DNA of 5,302 nt, taken from Armatimonadota bacterium (GTDB lineage Bacteria; Armatimonadota; Fimbriimonadia; Fimbriimonadales; Fimbriimonadaceae). Below are positions 1-5,302 of the stretch, piece after piece. Location of the stretch: assembly GCA_023428805.1 (NCBI GenBank), contig JAEYWW010000215.1, forward strand, positions 1 to 5,302. The letters run 5' to 3'. The translations under genes were made by a program, and so were the position numbers. Positions within the stretch are counted from its first letter, which is position 1. The number at the start of each line of letters is the position of its first letter. The notes beneath the pieces were generated by a model that saw nothing but the letters and a program-made list of their open reading frames with translations, did no database searches and was not told the origin of the DNA.

Positions 1-1
1 C

Positions 2-448
2 CCCGGCCAGGATGTTGAGATCACCTTTGATTCCCTCCCGGGCAAAGTGGTCCGGGCCAAGATCGCCGATGTCAACCGATCCGCCGACGCGCGCTCCCGC
101 CAATTCACAGTGCGCATCCGGCTCGACAATCCGGGCGAGGAGTACCGACCGGGAATGTTCTCGCAAGTCCGGGTGATCCTGAACTCAGTCAATGCCAGCA
201 TCGCCATTCCAATCACCGCGCTTCAAAAAGGAAAGGATGGAGAGCAAGTCACCCTGATTGACGCGGAGGGGAAAGCGGTCAAACGCGAAGTGAAGACCGG
301 GCGGCGATCCCGTGACTTTGTCGAGATCATTGAAGGCCTGGAGCCGGGCGACAAAGTCGTCACCCTCAGCTACAGTCCAGTGCGGGAAGGACAGAAAGTG
401 ACCATTTCCGGCGAGGATGACCAAGCGGCAACTGGGGAGAAGAAATGA
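2..448 (+). CDS. RND efflux periplasmic adaptor (membrane fusion protein), C-terminal part
   Basis: This is the 3' end of a periplasmic adaptor subunit. Such proteins bridge an inner-membrane RND permease to an outer-membrane channel. The frame is open from the left edge, so the start, signal peptide or lipid anchor, hairpin and most of the lipoyl domain are missing. About 148 residues are visible. They read as the end of the beta-barrel domain: a stretch around VNRSADARSRQFTVRIRLDN, then the family-typical RPGMF turn at about 150-164. A membrane-proximal domain follows, with AIPITAL at about 210-230 and the GLEPGDKVV motif at about 338-361. The last residues are charged and probably disordered. 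The GTG at 47 lies inside the domain and is not a true start. The stop overlaps the permease ATG by four bases, which indicates translational coupling. The adaptor role is secure; the pump's substrate cannot be told. Confidence 0.93.
   Translation, partial: PGQDVEITFDSLPGKVVRAKIADVNRSADARSRQFTVRIRLDNPGEEYRPGMFSQVRVILNSVNASIAIPITALQKGKDGEQVTLIDAEGKAVKREVKTGRRSRDFVEIIEGLEPGDKVVTLSYSPVREGQKVTISGEDDQAATGEKK
436..439 (+). promoter_or_regulatory. Ribosome binding site of the RND permease gene
   Basis: A GGAG core within GGGGAGAAGAA lies five bases before the ATG at 445, inside the 3' end of the adaptor gene. It supports the ATG at 445 as the permease start, together with the four-base ATGA overlap. 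Confidence 0.75.
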
Positions 449-3400
449 ACATCGCCCGCTGGTCAGTCAGCCGTCCGGTTGCGGTCACCATGCGCATCGC
501 GGCGCTGGTGCTGCTGGGGATCATCTGCTTCCTGCGAATCCCGATCGACCTTCTGCCTCGCGTTGAGCTGCCTGTCGTCTCCGTCAACACCAACTGGCCG
601 AACACCGCTCCCGAAGAGATGGAGGCCCAGATCACCCGCCCCGTCGAGCAGGCGGTTTCCACCGTCCCCGGCCTCTACAGCGTTTCTTCCAACTCAGAGC
701 TGGGCCAATCCCAGGTTCGCGTGACATTGAATTACGGGGTCGATGTGGACCAGGCGGCTGTCGATGTGCTCCAACTCGTCCAGCGTGCGCAGCGCAGCTT
801 CCCCAACGATCCGACTCTCACTCCGCCGACGGTCGCCAAGTTCGACCCCAACACCTTCCCGGTCATGATCTTCGGCGTCTCCGGCATCGACGATCCGGTC
901 CGCCTCCGCACTCTTCTTACCAACGAAATCTCGCCCATTCTTGAATCGGCGGGCGGCGTCGCGCAGGTCGGGATTTCCGGCGGTCTGGAAAGAGCGATCA
1001 TTGTGGATGTCGATCCTGAGCGTCTCCAAGCCTACGGCCTGACTCTCGCCGACATCACCCGCCGCATCCAAGCGGAGAACATCAGCCTCCCGGCAGGCAT
1101 CGCCAAGGAGGGCGAATCCGAGTACACCATCCGCAGCCAGGGATATTTCCGCTCACTCGAAGATGCCGAACTCGTTCCGATCACATCTTTTGAGGGCCGC
1201 CAAGTTCTCCTGCGGGACATCGCCAAGGTGCGCGACGAAGCGCAGGAGCAGCGGGTCGAAACTCGCCTGAACGGAGAAAGCGCAGTCGGAATCACCATCA
1301 CCAAGCAGGGCGACGCCAACACGATCCAGACAGTCGAGAACGTCAAGGAGCGCATCAAGGAGATTCAAGAGCGCTATCCTGAACTCAAGTTCGGCATCGC
1401 CTACGACCAATCCAAGTTTGTCGAAAAGTCCATCCACCTGCTCCAAGAGCACGCGATCATCGGCGGAACTTTGGCGATTCTCGCCATCCTCTTCTTCCTG
1501 CGCAACCTGCGATCCACGCTCGTCGTCGCACTCTCGATCCCGATCTCAATCACCAGCACCTTCGCGTTGATGTATTTCTGCGGATTCACGCTGAACACCA
1601 TCTCCCTCAGCGCGATGGCGCTCGCCACCGGCTTGATCGTGGATGACGCGATCGTCATTCTTGAGAACATTTTCCGGCATATCGAGCGCGACAAAAAGAC
1701 CGTCGTCGACGCCGCTGTCGAGGGGCCGAAGGAGATCATGGGTGCAGTCGTCGCGTCGACCATCACCGTCATGGTCGTCTTCCTTCCCCTCTTCATGGTG
1801 CAGGGGCAGTCGGGCCAAATCTTCACCCAACTCGCGCTGGTCGTCATCTTCTCCATCGGCATCTCACTGCTTGATGCCGCCACCGTCGTCCCCATGCTCG
1901 CGTCGCGTGTGCTCAAAGCCGACGAAATCGAGGAGCTCGAACATCCCGGTCTCCGCGCCGAACGCGGCAAGAAGGCCGGCCCCTTGACCAAGGTGTTTGA
2001 AGGTCTGGGCCGATTCTTCCACGCAGTCGACGAATCCTATCGCAATGGGCTCCGCTGGGCGATCCACCATCGCATGATTGTTCTCGCGGGAGTCGCCGCG
2101 ATCACACTGTCCGTGCTCCCGCTCTGGCCGATGATCGGCAACGAAACTTTGCCGAAATCCGATTCCGGCGACCTGAATGTCCGAGTCAAGCTTCCCATCG
2201 GCACCGCTCTTTCGACAACAACCGAAAAGATGCGGCAGGTTGAGCAGGTCCTGCTCGACAACCCCAATGTCGAAACCGTCTTCCTCGCCTCCGGCGCGAA
2301 CATCGGGTTCCGGGGCGGCGTCGGCAACGCCAGCAGCTTCGAGGGCTCGGCCAATGTCCACCTCAAAGAAAGCCGACTGCTGAATACCGAAGGCGTGGTC
2401 AAACAGCTTCAAAAGGATCTCGGCAAGATCAGCGGGATCCGCGCCAATGTCTCGCCATTCGACCTCGTCAACAACATTCTTGGCGGCAACAACACGGGCA
2501 TCCAAATCGATATCTTTGGCCAGGACATGGCGGCCACAACCACCGCCGCCCGAACCGTCATGGATCAGCTTGGCGACATCAAGGGGCTTCAGAATCTCGA
2601 CTTGAGTGTCCAGGAAGCCGCGCCGGAGCTTCAGTGGAATGTGGACCGCCGCAAAGCCGAAGCCCTCGGCGTCAGCTTCTCCGACATCGCCACCGCCATC
2701 CGCACCGCCACCAACGGTTCTCTGGCGACCTACTATCAGGATGGCGGCTACCAATATCCGATCTACGTTCAGGTTCCGGTGGATCGCCGCCGCTCAGTCG
2801 AAGACCTCAGGAATCTCCCCATCAAACCCTCCGCTCAACTGTTGAAGGGCAGAATTCGCCGCAGGTCACGCTCGGGCAGGTCGCGACTCCAGTCCTCGAA
2901 ACCGGGCCCAACCAGATCAACCGCCTCAACCGCCAACGCTACATCTCAGTCCAGGGGCGAGTCGTCGATCGGGCAGAGAGCGAGGTCCAAGCCGACGTCG
3001 CCGCCGCGATGGCCGCAGTTGAACTGCCGCGAGGCATGAATTGGGAGTTTGGCGAACGGCAGAGGCGCAAGGCGGAGGAGTTCAGCGGGCTGGGCGCCGC
3101 CGTCTTCCTCGCGGTCGCCTTGATCTATATGCTTCTCGCGTCGCAGTTCGAATCATTCATCACGCCTCTCGTCGTGCTCTTCACCGTGCCGCTCTGCATC
3201 ATCGGCGTCATCCTGTCGCTCTTCATATCTGATCGCGCGTTTGGATTGACGGCATTCGTCGGCCTGCTGATGCTGATCGGGATTGTCGTGAAGAACGGCA
3301 TCCTGCTCGTGGACTACACCACCCAATTGAGGAGCAGAGGCATGACGCGCGATGACGCGATTTTGATGGCCTCCCCCACTCGCCTGAGGCCGATTCTGAT

Positions 3401-3689
3401 GACTTCGGTCTGCGCCATTCTCGGCATGCTGCCGCTGGCGGCGGCCCTCGGCGCGGCGTCAGAACTGCAGGCTCCGCTCGCCACCGTCGTGATTGGCGGC
3501 CTCACTACTTCAACAATTTTGACTCTTTTTGTTGTCCCAGTGGCGTACACTCTCTTTGACGATCTGGCGAGGTTTTTGCGCAAGGACACGCGCGATCTCT
3601 CCCAGGCCGATCTGGTGGAGCCCACGCCTGCGGCGGCTGGCCCCACCGATCTCGTGGAAGCGGGTCGGAGAGAAGATGGACACTCTTGA
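445..3689 (+). CDS. RND multidrug-type efflux permease (HAE1/AcrB-like), interrupted by one frameshift
   Basis: This is the inner-membrane, proton-driven RND pump subunit, which works as a trimer with the upstream adaptor. It has the full family layout: TM1 at about residues 13-31, the first porter region at about 33-335, TM2-TM6 at about 337-480, TM7 at about 544-562, a second periplasmic region, then TM8-TM12 (nt about 3087-3555). TM4 carries the proton-relay pair D400-D401 in GLIVDDAIVILEN. TM10 carries the relay lysine (codon 3291-3293) in IGIVVKNGILLVDY. The first frame alone ends at 3039 (864 residues). Its last 65 residues are an Arg/Ser-rich out-of-frame tail, while the genuine C-terminal half continues in the -1 frame to 3689. 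One restored base near 2839-2850 gives about 1081 residues, close to the usual length of about 1030-1070. Both halves keep family motifs, so this is either a sequencing or assembly indel or a recent inactivating mutation. The short tail after TM12 overlaps the MarR gene. Substrate unknown; heavy-metal (HME) type is less likely. Confidence 0.93.
2839..2850 (+). other. Frameshift site in the RND permease gene (one base missing)
   Basis: Upstream of here, frame 1 gives family-like sequence ending in NLPIKPSAQL. Downstream, only the frame two bases further on (equivalent to -1) is family-like, starting GQNSPQVTLGQVA. Adding one G to the GGG run at 2847-2849 would join them as SAQLLKGQNSPQVTLGQ. 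Adding a base just after 2841 would give SAQL, one residue, then EGQNSPQ. No in-frame slippery heptamer of the X XXY YYZ type is present here, so programmed frameshifting is not supported. A homopolymer indel, either real or a sequencing error, is the simplest reading. Confidence 0.88.
3607..3660 (+). repeat. Short imperfect direct repeat in the permease tail
   Basis: CCGATCTGGTGGAG at 3607-3620 recurs as CCGATCTCGTGGAAG at 3646-3660. The offset is 39 bases, exactly 13 codons, so the cytoplasmic tail after TM12 contains DLVE twice (DLVEPTPAAAGPTDLVEA). Only the short ends match, so it may be chance or a decayed small duplication. No function is implied. Confidence 0.4.
3667..3670 (+). promoter_or_regulatory. 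Ribosome binding site of the MarR-family gene
   Basis: GGAG lies five bases before the ATG at 3676, within the last codons of the permease gene. It picks this ATG over the in-frame upstream ATG at 3529, which would add 49 Trp/Arg-rich residues that are an out-of-frame reading of the permease. Confidence 0.75.
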
Positions 3690-4173
3690 GGAGAGAGCAG
3701 AGAAACTGGAGGCGCTTCTGCCGCGAGTCATGCGCGCGCTTTACTGCTCTCATGACGACGATCCCCTGAACGAAATTCCGCTCGCCCAGCTTCGAGTCAT
3801 TCGCGTTCTCTACACGGGTGGCCGAACTATCAGCGAACTCGCCACAGAATTGAGCCATTCCGTCAGTTCGGCCACCCAAATCGTCCACCGCTTGGAGGAG
3901 AGCGGAATGGTCGAACGGTCAAAGGGAGAAGACAAACGAGTTCGTCACCTCGCGCTCACTGCCGAGGGCAGGCGCTTGATGGATGAGCGAAAGCAGCGCC
4001 GAGTCAAACGAGCCATCAGCATTCTGATGGAGATGTCCAGCGAAGATCAGCGGGGCGTCATCGAAGGTCTGGAAAAGCTCATTGAAGCACGATGCCGCAT
4101 CACCCATCACGATCCTGAACCGCTCCTCCTCACCTCCGACTGGGAGAAAGGCGACACCATTCCCCAGCCATAA
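3676..4173 (+). CDS. MarR-family winged helix-turn-helix transcriptional regulator
   Basis: This 165-residue protein has the usual MarR length and order. An N-terminal dimerisation helix (about 1-24) is followed by a helix at about 36-46 (LAQLRVIRVLY), then a winged HTH: TISELATELS at 51-60, the recognition helix around 62-76 (SVSSATQIVHRLEESG), and a wing at about 80-95 that includes the conserved D86-x-R88 pair. The LTAEGRRL segment at 94-101 leads into C-terminal dimerisation helices to about 138. The last 25 or so residues form a polar tail. MarR proteins bind palindromic operators as dimers and commonly repress neighbouring efflux genes until a small ligand binds. Its start lies 14 bases inside the permease gene, so it is probably cotranscribed and translationally coupled, and is the likely regulator of this pump. 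It has cysteines at 24 and 140, but a redox role is not established. No operator is visible because the operon's promoter is outside the window. Confidence 0.93.
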   Translation: MDTLEERAEKLEALLPRVMRALYCSHDDDPLNEIPLAQLRVIRVLYTGGRTISELATELSHSVSSATQIVHRLEESGMVERSKGEDKRVRHLALTAEGRRLMDERKQRRVKRAISILMEMSSEDQRGVIEGLEKLIEARCRITHHDPEPLLLTSDWEKGDTIPQP

Positions 4174-4182
4174 TTGGACTCT

Positions 4183-5302
4183 GTGAGCCGCTTCCAAACA
4201 CGAGGCCTCTGGTGCGGAGTCAGCGATCTTGGACTCTCGCGTCAATCCATCTGCAGCTTCCTTGAACGGGTTCGTGATGGCGGCTTCAACCTCATCATTC
4301 CATGCCTGAAGGATGGCGGCGGACGGGCATGGTGGCCAAGCGAGCAATTTCCACGCCTGAGCGCGCCCGAATTGGATGGGTTTGACCTGCCGTCAGTCCT
4401 CAGCGAGGAATCCAAAAAGCGGGGCATCGAAGTCCACGCCTGGTTCTTCGACTTCTTCGACAATGGAGCGGGGTCGGAGCATCGAGATTGGTGTCAGCGC
4501 GATGCCCGGGGACGCACGACTGCCGAAGAAGACCTGAGGAGAAGCAAGTTTGGCGTGACATGGATGTGTCCCGCGCAACGCCCAGGCTACACCGATCAAC
4601 GGCTCGTTCCGCTCTACGCGGAGTTCGCCTCCAAGTACGACATCGAGGGCGTGCATCACGATTATGTGCGGTACCCCGGCGATCTGGCCCCCGATCAGTA
4701 CTGCTTCTGCGATTCCTGCCTGCGCGAACTGCCCCGCTGGGCTCGCCTGACCTCGGACACCTACCCCGAGAAGGAGTTTGCCCATCCAATGCTCGACCGC
4801 GAATACTTGGAAGCGCATTGGGAACCCTCACCCCGCGTGCTCCCAAAAGACTGGGAGACACGACCGAGGCACGAGAAAGCACGGTTCTTATTGGAGGGCT
4901 CATTCTTCCCAGGAGGGCGCGCTGATCTGGACTACTTCTTCTATTCGCACCGCGTCCATTGGATCACCGAGTTCAACCGCGTTTGCGCGGCAGCGGTCCG
5001 GCACGCCAATCCAAACACCCAGATCTCGGGAGCGTTCTTCAAGAATCCCATCCATTCCGGGCGGTTCATCGGCCAAGATTGGCGTTATTTTGCGCCTTAT
5101 GTCGATGCCTGCTTCCCGATGAACTACCGCGATCACTTTCCGGGGTCATTTGAAGAGTACTTGGCGCTGCTGAAAGAGACTATTCGAGACCAGTTGATTT
5201 GGGCGCGTGACTACAAGCGTTACGCGAGCGGGGCCGCTATCAATTTCCTGTACTTTGAAGAAGAACAGGGACTCCGGGCGCTCAGCAAGGCGGATTCCGA
5301 GG
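4183..5302 (+). CDS. GHL10/DUF187-type glycosyl hydrolase-like protein, 3' end beyond the window
   Basis: The frame is open from the MarR stop to the right edge, giving 373 visible residues. They read as a TIM-barrel protein of the glycosyl-hydrolase-like 10 family, whose studied members are linked to polysaccharide or peptidoglycan cleavage. Matching landmarks are RGLWCG at 7-12, GGFNLII at about 33-39, KRGIEVHAWF at about 79-88, IEGVHHDYVRYP at 154-165 (D160 is a candidate catalytic or ligand residue), GQDW at 297-300, and VDACFPMNY at 307-315. An insertion carries CxCxxC (C174, C176, C179), a possible metal site. The start is uncertain: there is no ATG before 4564, which is too far in. GTG at 4183 has only a weak GGA four bases upstream; TTG at 4174 directly follows the MarR TAA. 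No signal peptide or lipobox is present before the barrel, which is odd for a family that is often exported. Substrate unknown. It is probably the last visible gene of the operon, but its link to efflux is unexplained. Confidence 0.85.
   Translation, partial: MSRFQTRGLWCGVSDLGLSRQSICSFLERVRDGGFNLIIPCLKDGGGRAWWPSEQFPRLSAPELDGFDLPSVLSEESKKRGIEVHAWFFDFFDNGAGSEHRDWCQRDARGRTTAEEDLRRSKFGVTWMCPAQRPGYTDQRLVPLYAEFASKYDIEGVHHDYVRYPGDLAPDQYCFCDSCLRELPRWARLTSDTYPEKEFAHPMLDREYLEAHWEPSPRVLPKDWETRPRHEKARFLLEGSFFPGGRADLDYFFYSHRVHWITEFNRVCAAAVRHANPNTQISGAFFKNPIHSGRFIGQDWRYFAPYVDACFPMNYRDHFPGSFEEYLALLKETIRDQLIWARDYKRYASGAAINFLYFEEEQGLRALSKADSE

Noticed and set aside
1401..1991. Minus-strand open frame of 196 codons
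   Set aside because: It is antisense to TM2-TM6 of the permease. Its composition (Ser/Met/Thr-rich) mirrors the coding strand and shows no motif.
1864..2754. Long minus-strand open frame (296 codons) opposite the permease
   Set aside because: It lies wholly antisense to well-conserved RND sequence, is Gly/Asp/Val-rich with no recognisable domain, and is the expected shadow of a GC-rich gene.
2821..2845. Programmed -1 frameshift signal (AAACCCT at 2824-2830)
   Set aside because: The run is slippery-like but sits in the wrong phase relative to frame 1 codons. A shift here would also discard the family-like residues IKPSAQ. I saw no clear downstream stem.
3529..3675. N-terminal extension of the MarR gene from the ATG at 3529
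   Set aside because: The extra 49 residues are an out-of-frame reading of permease TM12 and tail. The ATG at 3676 has a good ribosome binding site and gives a standard MarR length.
4174..4182. Terminator or promoter between MarR and the hydrolase gene
   Set aside because: Only nine bases separate the genes, with no hairpin plus T-run and no recognisable -35/-10 pair.
4393..4903. Two overlapping minus-strand frames and a plus-strand frame (4488-4925) over the hydrolase region
   Set aside because: They are Arg/Pro-rich and compete with the plus frame that carries the GHL10 motifs. That frame is open to the edge and so easily missed when a stop is required.

Overview
The window has moderately high GC, is densely coding, and carries all its genes on the + strand. 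It looks like a bacterial chromosome fragment from a Gram-negative (diderm) organism, because it encodes a tripartite-type RND efflux pump. The terminal gene is a family-10-like glycosyl hydrolase (GHL10/DUF187 type) with a CxCxxC insertion, which reminds me of proteins common in Verrucomicrobiota and Planctomycetota. That assignment is an impression from protein style, not a proven placement.

Layout: (1) 2-448 is the C-terminal part of a periplasmic adaptor (membrane fusion protein) whose start lies outside the window. (2) 445-3689 is an inner-membrane RND (HAE1/AcrB-like) permease, overlapping the adaptor by 4 bases (ATGA). As given, its reading frame is broken once near 2839-2850. Restoring one base gives a full-length protein of about 1081 residues. 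(3) 3676-4173 is a 165-residue MarR-family regulator that starts inside the last codons of the permease (14-base overlap). (4) 4183-5302 (open at the right edge) is a GHL10-type glycoside-hydrolase-like protein. It begins at a GTG nine bases after the MarR stop and runs off the window with no stop codon.

The four genes are so tightly packed (overlaps of 4 and 14 bases, then a 9-base gap) that they probably form one transcript. The adaptor and permease would form an efflux pump together with an outer-membrane factor not seen here. The MarR protein is the likely local regulator of the pump. The hydrolase-like gene is an unexpected passenger with no obvious link to efflux.

There is no gene-free stretch of more than about 10 bases. 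I saw no tRNA, rRNA, CRISPR array, insertion sequence, riboswitch or convincing terminator. The promoter and any MarR operator must lie upstream of the window. I found no strong sign of a new defence or mobile system. The most notable points are the permease frameshift and the leaderless hydrolase-like gene attached to the pump operon.
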